A stretch of 45,655 nt of DNA from Yinghuangia elevatio (lineage in GTDB: Bacteria > Actinomycetota > Actinomycetes > Streptomycetales > Streptomycetaceae), in NCBI RefSeq assembly GCF_040649515.1, contig NZ_JBEZFP010000073.1:1-45655 (forward strand), written 5' to 3'. The notes beneath the pieces are model-generated. The model was given only the letters and a program-made list of their open reading frames with translations, did no database searches and was not told the origin of the DNA. Both the position numbers and the translations under genes were made by a program. This document shows, piece after piece, positions 16,307 through 23,609 of the stretch. Each line of letters begins with the position of its first letter. The first letter of the stretch is position 1.

Positions 16307-17065
16307 ATGGCTATCCGCTACGAGGTGCGCGAAGGCATCGCCGAGGTGGTGCTCGACGCACCCCCGGTCAACGCCCTCGACGTCGCCGGCTGGTTCGAGC
16401 TCGCCGACAAGATGCGCGCCGCGAGCCGCGACCCGCAGGTGCGGGCCGTCGTGCTCCGCGCCGAAGGACGCGGCTTCAACGCCGGCGTCGACATCAAGGA
16501 GATGCAGAACACCACCGGCCACGACGCGCTCGTCGGCGCCAACAAGGGCTGCTACGAGGCGTTCGCCGCGGTCTACGACTGCGAGGTCCCGGTCATCGCG
16601 GCCGTGCACGGCTTCTGCGTCGGCGGCGGCATCGGCCTGGTCGGCAACGCGGACATCATCGTCGCGAGCCACGACGCGTTCTTCGGCCTCCCCGAGGTCG
16701 ACCGCGGCGCGCTCGGTGCGGCCACCCACCTGGCCCGCCTGGTGCCGCAGCACCGCATGCGGCAGATGGTGTACACGAGCGAGAACGCCCCGGCGTCCGA
16801 GCTGCACGCGTACGGCTCGGTCTACAAGCTGGTCGACCGCGACAAGCTCGTCGAGACCGCCTTCGAGGTGGCGCGCAACATCGCCGCGAAGTCCCCGACG
16901 GTCATCCGCGCCGCGAAGGCCTCGCTCAACGGCATCGACCCGGTCGACGTGAAGCGCTCGTACCGCTACGAGCAGGGCTTCACCTTCGAACTGAACCTGA
17001 CCGGCGTCTCCGACGAACTGCGCGACGCGTTCGTCGAGGGCCGCGACGCGGACACCACGAAGTAG
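16307..17065 (+). CDS. echA20: enoyl-CoA hydratase, ring-opening (EchA20-like)
   Basis: A 252-residue crotonase-family enzyme. In M. tuberculosis, EchA20 (Rv3550) hydrolytically opens the steroid D ring of a 5-oxo indane-type CoA ester (HIEC-CoA to COCHEA-CoA). The match is strong through APPVNALDVAGWFELAD, LRAEGRGFNAGVDIKEMQ, HGFCVGGGIGLVGN, FGLPEVDRGALGAATH and QGFTFELNL. Start choice is uncertain: ATG 16307 gives the family length, while ATG 16292 and 16229 are in frame, and none has a clear ribosome site. It is followed 17 bases later by ipdA. The promoter carries the operator at 16150. Confidence 0.9.
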   Translation: MAIRYEVREGIAEVVLDAPPVNALDVAGWFELADKMRAASRDPQVRAVVLRAEGRGFNAGVDIKEMQNTTGHDALVGANKGCYEAFAAVYDCEVPVIAAVHGFCVGGGIGLVGNADIIVASHDAFFGLPEVDRGALGAATHLARLVPQHRMRQMVYTSENAPASELHAYGSVYKLVDRDKLVETAFEVARNIAAKSPTVIRAAKASLNGIDPVDVKRSYRYEQGFTFELNLTGVSDELRDAFVEGRDADTTK

Positions 17066-17082
17066 GGGAGAGGGAAACCCAC

Positions 17083-17973
17083 GTGGCTGACAAGCGCATG
17101 ACGCCCGACGAGGTCGTCGCCCAGCTCTCCGACGGCATGACCGTCGGCATCGGCGGCTGGGGCTCGCGGCGCAAGCCGATGGCCCTGGTCCGCGCCATCC
17201 TGCGGTCCGACCTCAAGGACCTCACGATCGTCTCGTACGGCGGTCCGGACGTCGGCCTGCTCGCGCGCGCCGGCAAGGCCAAGAAGCTCGTGTACGCGTT
17301 CGTGTCGCTCGACTCGATCCCGCTGGAGCCCAACTTCCGCCACGTGCGCGAGAACGGGCTCGTGGAGGCCGTCGAGTACGACGAGGGCATGTTCCTCAGC
17401 GGCCTGCGCGCCGCCGCGTACCGCCTGCCGTTCCTGCCCACCCGCGCGGGCCTGGGCTCGGACATCCTCAAGGTCTCGCCGCACCTGAAGACGGTCGCGT
17501 CCCCCTACGAGGACGGCGAGGAACTGGTCGCGATGCCCGCCCTGAACCTCGACGTCGCGCTCGTGCACGCCAACGTCGCGGACGAGAAGGGCAACGCCGC
17601 GCTGACCGGGCCGGACCAGTTCATGGACGACCTGTTCTGCCTGGCCGCCGAGAAGGCGTACGTCTCCGCCGAGCGCGTCGTCCCCAGCGAGGACCTGCTC
17701 AAGGAGGCCGGCTGCTTCCACACGCTGGTCCTGCACCGCTACATGACCGCCGGCGTCGTCGAGACCCCCAACGGCGCGCACTTCACCGAGTGCCCGCCGG
17801 AGTACGGCCGCGACGAGGCGTTCCAGAAGGCGTACGTCACCGCGGCGGGCGACCCCGAGCAGTGGGCCGCGTTCGAGGAGCGCTTCCTCAAGGTCGCCGA
17901 CGAGGCCGCGTACCAGGCCGAGGTCGCGAAGTTCCGTGAGGCTGCGTTGATTGCGAAAGAGGGTGCGAAGTGA
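17083..17973 (+). CDS. ipdA: IpdA, alpha subunit of steroid ring C hydrolase
   Basis: A 296-residue class I CoA-transferase-fold subunit. IpdAB (Rv3551/Rv3552) hydrolyses the last carbocyclic ring of COCHEA-CoA in cholesterol, bile acid and related steroid breakdown. The signature GIGGWGSRRKPMALVRAILRSDL, the YGGPDVGLL segment, the acidic EYDEGMF region (about residues 98-104) and ECPPEYGRDEAFQ match mycobacterial IpdA as remembered. GTG start with AGGGGAGAGGG upstream. It overlaps ipdB by four bases, so translation is probably coupled. Confidence 0.92.
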   Translation: MADKRMTPDEVVAQLSDGMTVGIGGWGSRRKPMALVRAILRSDLKDLTIVSYGGPDVGLLARAGKAKKLVYAFVSLDSIPLEPNFRHVRENGLVEAVEYDEGMFLSGLRAAAYRLPFLPTRAGLGSDILKVSPHLKTVASPYEDGEELVAMPALNLDVALVHANVADEKGNAALTGPDQFMDDLFCLAAEKAYVSAERVVPSEDLLKEAGCFHTLVLHRYMTAGVVETPNGAHFTECPPEYGRDEAFQKAYVTAAGDPEQWAAFEERFLKVADEAAYQAEVAKFREAALIAKEGAK

Positions 17974-18749
17974 CGGACACGCTGACCGACATCACGCGCG
18001 CGGACATCTGTGTCGTCGCGGTCGCCGAGTGCTTCCGCGGCGACGGCGAGATCATCGGCTCGCCGATGGGCACCGTCCCGACGATCGGCGCCCGCCTCGC
18101 CCGCGCGACCTTCGAGCCCGACCTCGTGCTCTCCAACGGCGAGTCGCTGTTCTTCGAGGGCACCCACCGACTCGGCGCCAGGCCCGACGAGTTCGCGGCC
18201 GTCGGCTGGATCCCGTACCGCCAGGTCCTCGACGTGCTCGCCTCCGGGCGCCGCCACGTCATGATGGGCCCGGTGCAGATCGACGCGCACGGCAACGCCA
18301 ACATCTCGGCGATCGGCGACTGGGCCAAGCCCAAGCGCCAGGTGCTGGGTTCGCGCGGCGGGCCGGGCAACACGATCAACCACACCACGAGCTACTGGAT
18401 CCCCAAGCACTCCGCACGCGTGCTGACGGCGGCCGTCGACATGGTGTCGTGCATCGGGTACGACCGGGCCGCCCAGGTCGGCAAGGCCGCGCGCTTCCAC
18501 GAGGTGCGGCGCGTCGTCACCAACCTCGGCGTCCTCGACTTCGAGTCGGTGGACGGCGCCCCGGCCACCATGCGCCTCGCGTCGGTGCACCCGGGGGCCA
18601 CAGTCGACGAGATCGTCGCCAACACCGGCTTCGAGCTGATCGTCCCGGCCGACGTCCCCGAGACGCGCCTGCCGAGCGACGACGAACTGCGCCTGATCCG
18701 CGAGGTCATCGACCCGCGCGGCATGCGCCTGCGCGAGGTCCCGGCATGA
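17970..18749 (+). CDS. ipdB: IpdB, beta subunit of steroid ring C hydrolase
   Basis: A 259-residue partner of IpdA, with the CoA-transferase beta fold. The canonical catalytic SENG of class I CoA-transferases is replaced by SNGES (residues 55-59), consistent with IpdAB acting as a ring-cleaving hydrolase and not a CoA-transferase. Other landmarks are GPVQIDAHGNANISAIGD and GSRGGPGNTINHTTSYW. It begins at a GTG that overlaps the ipdA stop and ends in an ATGA overlap with ipdC, giving a tightly coupled operon. Confidence 0.92.
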   Translation: MTDTLTDITRADICVVAVAECFRGDGEIIGSPMGTVPTIGARLARATFEPDLVLSNGESLFFEGTHRLGARPDEFAAVGWIPYRQVLDVLASGRRHVMMGPVQIDAHGNANISAIGDWAKPKRQVLGSRGGPGNTINHTTSYWIPKHSARVLTAAVDMVSCIGYDRAAQVGKAARFHEVRRVVTNLGVLDFESVDGAPATMRLASVHPGATVDEIVANTGFELIVPADVPETRLPSDDELRLIREVIDPRGMRLREVPA

Positions 18750-19819
18750 CCGCGCTGCACCCCGCGCTGAAAAACGGGTTCACCGAGAAGTTCGGCGTCC
18801 GCTACCCGATCGTGCAGACGGGCATGGGGTACGTGTCGTACCCCAAGCTCGTCGCGGCCACCGCCGAGGCGGGCGGACTGGGCATCCTGGCGTCGGCGAC
18901 GATGACGTACGACGAACTCGTCGCCGCCATCGCGCAGGTCAAGAAGGCCACGGACAAGCCGTTCGCGGTCAACCTGCGGGCCGACTCGCCGGACGCCGCC
19001 GACCGCATCGAACTGATGGGCCGCGAGGGCATCAAGGTCGCGTCGTTCGCGCAGGCGCCCAAGAAGGACCTCATCAAGCGCGCGCACGACCTCGGCATGC
19101 TGGTGGTGCCGTCGATCGGTGCCAAGCGGCACGCGCAGAAGGTCGCCGAGTGGGGCGTCGACGGCGTCATCGTGCAGGGCGGCGAGGGTGGCGGCCACAC
19201 CGGCTCCATCCCGACCACGCTGCTGCTGCCGCAGGTCACCGACGTGCTCAAGGGCACCGACGTCACCGTCATCGCGGCCGGCGGCTTCTTCGACGGACGG
19301 GGCCTGGTCGCGGCCCTGGCCTACGGCGCGGACGCCATCGCCATGGGTACGCGCTTCCTGCTGACCAGCGACAGCCCGGTGGGCCTCGCGGTCAAGGAGG
19401 TCTACCTCGCGACGGACGTCAACGGGACGGTCGTGTCGAAGGAGGTCGACGGCGTACCGCACCGCGTGCTGGCGACCGACTTCGTGAAGCGGCTGGAACA
19501 GCGCTCGGTCGTCGCCCGCTACCCGCGGGCGATCTCCAACGCGCTGAAGTTCCAGAAGCTTTCGCGCACGCCGCTGAAGGACATGGTCCGCGAGGGCCTG
19601 GCCATGAAGAAGTCCCAGGGCCTGTCGTGGCCGCAGGTGCTCATGGCCGCCAACACCCCGATGCTGCTCAAGGCGGCGATGGTGGACGGGCGTCCCGACC
19701 TCGGCGTCATGGCCTCCGGCCAGGTCGTCGGCGTCATCGAGGACCTGCCGAGCTGCCAGGAGCTCATCGAGCGCATCACCGTGCAGGCGAGCGAGATCCT
19801 GCGCGAGCTGGAGGGCTGA
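18746..19819 (+). CDS. ipdC: IpdC, FMN-dependent oxidoreductase (nitronate monooxygenase fold)
   Basis: A 357-residue TIM-barrel flavoprotein of the 2-nitropropane dioxygenase/nitronate monooxygenase family. IpdC (Rv3553) is a CoA-ester double-bond reductase needed for ring C/D breakdown of hydroxylated steroid intermediates. It shows VQTGMGYVSYPKLVAATAEAGGLG, the flavin-phosphate region QGGEGGGHTG and AGGFFDGRGLVAALAYGADAIAMGTRFL. ATG overlaps the ipdB stop. It is the last gene of the core operon, followed by a strong hairpin. Confidence 0.9.
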   Translation: MTALHPALKNGFTEKFGVRYPIVQTGMGYVSYPKLVAATAEAGGLGILASATMTYDELVAAIAQVKKATDKPFAVNLRADSPDAADRIELMGREGIKVASFAQAPKKDLIKRAHDLGMLVVPSIGAKRHAQKVAEWGVDGVIVQGGEGGGHTGSIPTTLLLPQVTDVLKGTDVTVIAAGGFFDGRGLVAALAYGADAIAMGTRFLLTSDSPVGLAVKEVYLATDVNGTVVSKEVDGVPHRVLATDFVKRLEQRSVVARYPRAISNALKFQKLSRTPLKDMVREGLAMKKSQGLSWPQVLMAANTPMLLKAAMVDGRPDLGVMASGQVVGVIEDLPSCQELIERITVQASEILRELEG

Positions 19820-19843
19820 ACGCGCACAACTTTGCGCGCATGA

Positions 19844-19877
19844 CGAGGGCCCGTACCGATCCCGGTACGGGCCCTCG
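19844..19877. terminator. hairpin terminator of echA20-ipdABC operon
   Basis: Perfect 14-bp inverted repeat (19844-19857 with 19864-19877) with a six-base loop, between the convergent ipdC and HhH-GPD genes. It probably terminates both directions. Confidence 0.8.
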
Positions 19878-19892
19878 CCGCTGCGCGCTACG

Positions 19893-20621
19893 TCACTTCT
19901 TCTTGGCCGCGGTCTTGGTCGCAGTCTTGGCCGCGGTTTTGGCGGTCGCGGTCTTCTTCGCCGACGCCTTCTCGGTCGCGGTCTTCTTCGTCGCGGCCGT
20001 CTTGGTCCCCGTCTTCTTCGGGGCCGCCGCCCCCTTGGCCCCCGCGGCCTCCTTGGCGGCTTTCTTCGCCTCCTGCTTGGTCGCGCGTACCTTCTCCAGC
20101 GACTCGGGCCCGGTGATGTCCGCGACCGAGCGGAAGGAGCCCTGTTCTCCGTAGGCGCCGGCCGCCTCGCGCCAGCCCTTCGGCGCCACGCCGTACTGCT
20201 TGCCGAGCAGCGCCGTGAAGATCTGCGCCTTCTGCTTTCCGTAGCCCGGCAGTTCGCTCAGCCGCGTGAACAGCTCGGCACCGCTCTTGACGTCCTTCCA
20301 CACCGCCGCCGCGTCGCCGTCGTAGTGGTCCACCAGGTATTGGCAGAGCTGCTGCACGCGCTTGGCCATCGACCCGGGATAGCGGTGCACGGCCGGCTTC
20401 TCCGACATCAGCGCCGCGAACGCCTCCGGCTCGTACGCCGCGATGTCGTGCGCGTCCAGGTCGTCCGCATTCATCCGCCGCGCGAGCGTGTACGGCCCGG
20501 CGAAGGCCCACTCCATCGGGATCTGCTGGTCGAGCAGCATCCCCACCAACGCGGCCAGCGGACTGCGCGCCAGCAACGCGTCGGCCTCGGGCTCCTGGGC
20601 AAGACGGATCGTCGTGGTCAT
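19893..20621 (-). CDS. HhH-GPD base-excision-repair-like protein with Lys/Ala-rich tail
   Basis: A 242-residue protein. The first 180 residues match the actinobacterial HhH-GPD family of uncharacterised glycosylase-like proteins (LAALVGMLLDQQIPMEWAFAGP, the hairpin LSELPGYGKQKAQIF). The last 60 residues are a low-complexity tail of Ala, Lys and Thr, like histone H1 or the tail of actinobacterial HU (HupS). The tail probably binds DNA non-specifically and keeps the enzyme on the chromosome. The ATG at 20619-20621 has a run of six G before it. No 4Fe-4S cluster cysteines are present. Confidence 0.82.
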   Translation of the reverse strand: MTTTIRLAQEPEADALLARSPLAALVGMLLDQQIPMEWAFAGPYTLARRMNADDLDAHDIAAYEPEAFAALMSEKPAVHRYPGSMAKRVQQLCQYLVDHYDGDAAAVWKDVKSGAELFTRLSELPGYGKQKAQIFTALLGKQYGVAPKGWREAAGAYGEQGSFRSVADITGPESLEKVRATKQEAKKAAKEAAGAKGAAAPKKTGTKTAATKKTATEKASAKKTATAKTAAKTATKTAAKKK

Positions 20622-20702
20622 CCCCCCATTTTCCCGACACCCCCTGTTCCCCGCCACGCGACGCGCTGCCTCCCGGCTCGCGGCCGGCACCGCGGCGGTG
20701 AG

Positions 20703-20746
20703 CCCTGACGGCGGTCGCCCTCGCCGCGGGGCGACCGTCGTCAGGG
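20703..20746. other. long imperfect hairpin in divergent intergenic region
   Basis: A 17-bp inverted repeat with one mismatch (20703-20719 with 20730-20746; arms start CCCTGACGG and end TCAGGG). It lies in the 336-base gap between two divergent genes where no annotated gene ends. Apart from this hairpin I see nothing gene-like from 20622 to 20957. It may end an unrecognised short transcript or be an RNA element in the leader of the downstream RidA gene. Confidence 0.6.
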
Positions 20747-20957
20747 GCCGGGAGACTCAGGAGATCGGACGGACCCAGGTGGCCTCTGCAAGAAGAACGC
20801 GGTCCGGCGGTGATGTGCTGAGTTTCGGCACGCACCAACTTCGGGGCGATCGGCGGGCTCCGGCCGTGTCGGGAGCAAACCGGTCGAAGATGTGGCGAGA
20901 GCTTTGAGAGGGTCGCAAGGATCACACGAGTCCGTCGAACGCTGCGAAGGGAACCCC

Positions 20958-21365
20958 GTGCCCCGTGCCGTGACCTTGATCCGTTCCGCGTCCCTGTCCG
21001 GAGTCGCCGAGTACGCCTACGCCGCCACCGCCCCCGCCGGGGCCCGCCTGATCTTCCTGGCCGGCTCGTGTCCGCTGAACGAGGACGGGTCGACGGCGGC
21101 GGTCGGCGATTTCGCCGGGCAGACCGCCAAGTGCATCGAGAACCTGCACACCGCGCTGGGCGACGCGGCGGCGGTGCTCGAAGACGTCATCAGCACGCGC
21201 GTACTGGTGGCCTCTTCACGCCAGGAGGACTTGGTGGCGGCCTGGGAGGTCGTCCGGGACGCCTTCGGCGACCACGACGTACCGAGCACGCTCATGGGCG
21301 TCACCGTGCTCGGCTATCAGGACCAGTTGGTGGAGGTCGAGGCCGTGGCCGCCGTGCTCGACTGA
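20958..21365 (+). CDS. RidA/YjgF-family protein
   Basis: A 135-residue RidA-superfamily protein, trimeric in known members; the family deaminates reactive enamine/imine intermediates or acts as related hydrolases. Features are YAYAATAPAGARLIFLAGSCPLNEDG, the C-terminal VEVEAVA, and the usual length. The conserved arginine that binds the carboxylate in the RidA subfamily (about position 105) is not obvious; STLMGVTVLG stands there, so this is likely a Rid1-7-type variant. GTG start with AAGGGA upstream. It converges with a second, different RidA-family gene. Confidence 0.8.
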   Translation: MPRAVTLIRSASLSGVAEYAYAATAPAGARLIFLAGSCPLNEDGSTAAVGDFAGQTAKCIENLHTALGDAAAVLEDVISTRVLVASSRQEDLVAAWEVVRDAFGDHDVPSTLMGVTVLGYQDQLVEVEAVAAVLD

Positions 21366-21390
21366 CCGTCGCCGCGGGTCGTCAGGGTCG

Positions 21391-21789
21391 TCAGGGTCGT
21401 ACGGCGACTGCGTCGACCTCGAAGAGCATGTCGGGGAGGGCGAGGGCGGCGACGCCGAGAAGGGTCTGCGTCGGGGGAGTGTCGCCCCAGATGCGGGAGA
21501 TGACCTCCAGGAGCGCGGTCAGCTTGGACTCGTCGTGGCCGACGATGTACGTCCGCAACTGCACGACATGGCTGAAGTCGAGCCCTTCCGATGCGAGCGC
21601 GCGCCCGATGTTGTCGAAGGACTGGGCGACCTGCGCGGCGAAGTCGTCCGACACGACGTGCCCTTCGACGTCGGACGCGTACTGCCCGGCGACGAAGACC
21701 AGGTCCGCGGCGGGGGCGCTCGCGACGTGGCTGTAGCCGTAGCCGACCGGGTTGTGGAGGCTGCTCGGGTTGCTGATGGTGTGGGTCAC
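21391..21789 (-). CDS. RidA/YjgF-family protein
   Basis: A 132-residue RidA-superfamily protein (YSHVASAPAADLVFVAGQYASD, LRTYIVGH, TQTLLGVAALALPDMLFEVDAVA). It is about as similar to its convergent neighbour as to the family in general, so the pair is not a recent duplication. The TLLGV segment lacks the canonical RidA arginine. Transcription starts from an AT-rich region holding a long palindrome at 21840-21868, the only strongly AT-rich promoter in this part of the window. Confidence 0.82.
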   Translation of the reverse strand: MTHTISNPSSLHNPVGYGYSHVASAPAADLVFVAGQYASDVEGHVVSDDFAAQVAQSFDNIGRALASEGLDFSHVVQLRTYIVGHDESKLTALLEVISRIWGDTPPTQTLLGVAALALPDMLFEVDAVAVRP

Positions 21790-21839
21790 TTCGGGCTCCT
21801 GGGTTCGGGATCCGCGGTTCGGGGGACTTGATCACTTTT

Positions 21840-21868
21840 CTATTCTGGATATTAGACATCCAGAATAG
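21840..21868. promoter_or_regulatory. 11-bp palindromic operator candidate upstream of ridA-like gene
   Basis: Perfect inverted repeat CTATTCTGGAT (21840-21850) and ATCCAGAATAG (21858-21868) around ATTAGAC. It begins 51 bases upstream of the minus-strand RidA start. The AT content, length and location fit a GntR- or TetR-type operator. No regulator gene is adjacent. Confidence 0.65.
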
Positions 21869-21888
21869 GAAAGTGCAAGCACGCAAAA

Positions 21889-21908
21889 GCCCCCGCCGGG
21901 GCGGGGGC
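21889..21908 (-). terminator. rho-independent terminator of Cys-tailed membrane protein gene
   Basis: Inverted repeat GCCCCCGCC with GGCGGGGGC. On the minus strand it is followed by TTTTG. It lies 31 bases after the minus-strand gene stop. Confidence 0.75.
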
Positions 21909-21938
21909 GTGACGTGTTGTTCGGGGTGGCGACGGTGT

Positions 21939-22829
21939 TCAGCTGCAACTGCTTCCGCCACCGCAGCTACTACTGCTGCATGAGCTTCCGCAGCTGGAAC
22001 TGCCTACGTCGACGGCGGTGGAGCTGCACGAGCTGCCGGAACCGCTCGATCGGGTGGGGGAGTACGCCGGGGCCTTCGTCCGGTATACGCCTGCCGACCT
22101 GCGCTCCTCCTCGAACCCGAGCGTCGCGAACCGGGTTGCGAGCAAACGCTCGCAGTGCTCGTCGAGTCGGCGGTGGATGCCGAGTCGCCGGTAGCGGGGG
22201 AACAGTCGGGAGGCGGTGATCGGCAGGGCGATCAGGCCGGCGATCGTCGCGGCCGTCCAGTAGAAGACCGCCTCGGCCCGGTAGTCGGCGGCGGTGCCGG
22301 TCGCGTGGACGACGGCGCTGACGGCCGCCGTGATCGGGATCAGGTACGCGGCGGTCATCGCCGGGCGGCGCACGCCGCCGCGGGTGACCGCCTTCAGTTC
22401 CGGGAACGACTCCCTGAGGTCCGGGCGCAGTTCGCGGACGCCGCTGCACGTCGGGTCGTCCATGATCTCGTGCAGTTTCCGGCCTGACGGGTGCCGCCGC
22501 AGGAAGTCGAGGATCGCGGCCTGCGCGGGATCGTCGACTTCAGGGCGCTGCCGGGTGATCGACGCCACCGTCGCGCGGATGCGTCCGTCGCGCGCGACGT
22601 CCACGTAGCCGGCTTCGAGCAGCAGCCACACCGCGACCTCGGTGCCGTTGGTCCGCGTGAACTCCGTGGCCTGGTACAGCGAGATGTCGTGGGTGAGCAC
22701 CCGGTCGACGATCTCGGAATCGCGTGCGTCGCGCTTGCGCCGGGTGTGGAACAGCGCGGCGGCGACGGCGACCGTGACCGCCGTCCACGCAGCCGTTCCG
22801 ATGAGGATCTGCTCGGTCCACCAGGGCAT
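21939..22829 (-). CDS. membrane protein with Ser/Gly/Cys-rich C-terminus (TIGR04222-like)
   Basis: A 296-residue protein with an N-terminal membrane helix (ILIGTAAWTAVTVAVAAALF), a cytoplasmic winged-helix-like middle region (EFTRTNGTEVAVWLLLEAGYVDV), two more helices (TAAYLIPITAAVSAVVHAT, AVFYWTAATIAGLIALPIT) and a tail whose last 20 residues contain six cysteines among Ser and Gly. This layout fits the TIGR04222 family of conserved membrane proteins with Cys-rich ends. The role of the tail is unknown; lipidation, metal binding or modification are possible. ATG at 22827-22829 has GGGAGGGG upstream. Confidence 0.75.
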   Translation of the reverse strand: MPWWTEQILIGTAAWTAVTVAVAAALFHTRRKRDARDSEIVDRVLTHDISLYQATEFTRTNGTEVAVWLLLEAGYVDVARDGRIRATVASITRQRPEVDDPAQAAILDFLRRHPSGRKLHEIMDDPTCSGVRELRPDLRESFPELKAVTRGGVRRPAMTAAYLIPITAAVSAVVHATGTAADYRAEAVFYWTAATIAGLIALPITASRLFPRYRRLGIHRRLDEHCERLLATRFATLGFEEERRSAGVYRTKAPAYSPTRSSGSGSSCSSTAVDVGSSSCGSSCSSSSCGGGSSCS

Positions 22830-22908
22830 GGCGCCCCTCCCTTGCGGTCGTCCTTGCCGCACGCTTCTTTGTCTCTGAAGCCAAGGATCCCAAGGGGCTT
22901 GCTCCTCG

Positions 22909-23535
22909 TCAGAGGGAGGTCCCTCGACCCAGGCGGACGGCGAGGACGGCGACCCAGACGAGCAGCAGCGGCAGGGAGAGCATGGCGGCCGCGCCGAGCG
23001 ACGGGGCGAGCAGCAGGTAGCCGACGCCGGAGGCCGTGATGGTCGCGGCAGTGGCGTACGCGACCCAGCGCTGCCAGGTCTTGGCCAGGAGCGGCGCGGT
23101 CAGCGTCGCGACGGCGGCGAACGCGAACATCTTCACGCCGTCGACGCGGAGCGCGAGGTTGAACAGGCCGCCCGCGCGCTCGGGGTCGCTCGCGGCTGTC
23201 GCGGCCTGCTCAAGGACGAGTTGACCGAACGCGAGGGCGGCGGCGGTCGCGGCGGTCCACCCGGCGAGGCGGCGGCCGTGGGCAAGAAGGGCCATCGCGA
23301 CGACGGCGACAGCGGCGGCGGCGATGCCGTGCGTGAGGACGGACTGCGCGATTGCGACGGGGCCGTTGTCGGCGTATGCGGCGGCGACCGCGGCGTTGTC
23401 GTCGCCCAACTCGGGGGTCTTGCCCCAGCTGACGGCGAGGGCGGCGACCCAGGCAGCGGCGTGGGTGTACCCGGCCGTGACGGTCGGCAGGGCGATGCGC
23501 GAACGACGGCTGATGGCGGCGGTGTTGGTGGCCAT
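22909..23535 (-). CDS. integral membrane protein
   Basis: A 208-residue very Ala-rich protein with about six predicted membrane helices and no recognised family motif. The ATG follows AGAGGAT. Two near-identical 15-bp palindromes occupy its promoter, so it is probably the tightly controlled target of a TetR-type regulator encoded elsewhere. Such small membrane proteins beside TetR operators are often efflux or stress-related, but nothing in the sequence shows a substrate. Confidence 0.75.
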   Translation of the reverse strand: MATNTAAISRRSRIALPTVTAGYTHAAAWVAALAVSWGKTPELGDDNAAVAAAYADNGPVAIAQSVLTHGIAAAAVAVVAMALLAHGRRLAGWTAATAAALAFGQLVLEQAATAASDPERAGGLFNLALRVDGVKMFAFAAVATLTAPLLAKTWQRWVAYATAATITASGVGYLLLAPSLGAAAMLSLPLLLVWVAVLAVRLGRGTSL

Positions 23536-23558
23536 GGTCGATCCTCTGCGGCTTGGTG

Positions 23559-23607
23559 GCTAACGGCGTTAGCTCGATGTCACAAGCATGGGGCTAACGC
23601 CGTTAGC
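23559..23607. promoter_or_regulatory. two GCTAACG-N-CGTTAGC palindromes
   Basis: GCTAACGGCGTTAGC (23559-23573) and GCTAACGCCGTTAGC (23593-23607), perfect except for the central base, 34 bases centre to centre (about three helical turns). They fill the space between the ATPase-gene stop and the membrane-protein start. The form is typical of TetR/AcrR operators. No cognate regulator is adjacent. Confidence 0.8.
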
Positions 23608-23609
23608 GG

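Noticed and set aside
17083..18749. Generic 3-oxoacid or glutaconate CoA-transferase
   Set aside because: SNGES replaces the catalytic SENG, and the GWGSRRKPMA signature and gene order identify IpdAB, a hydrolase.
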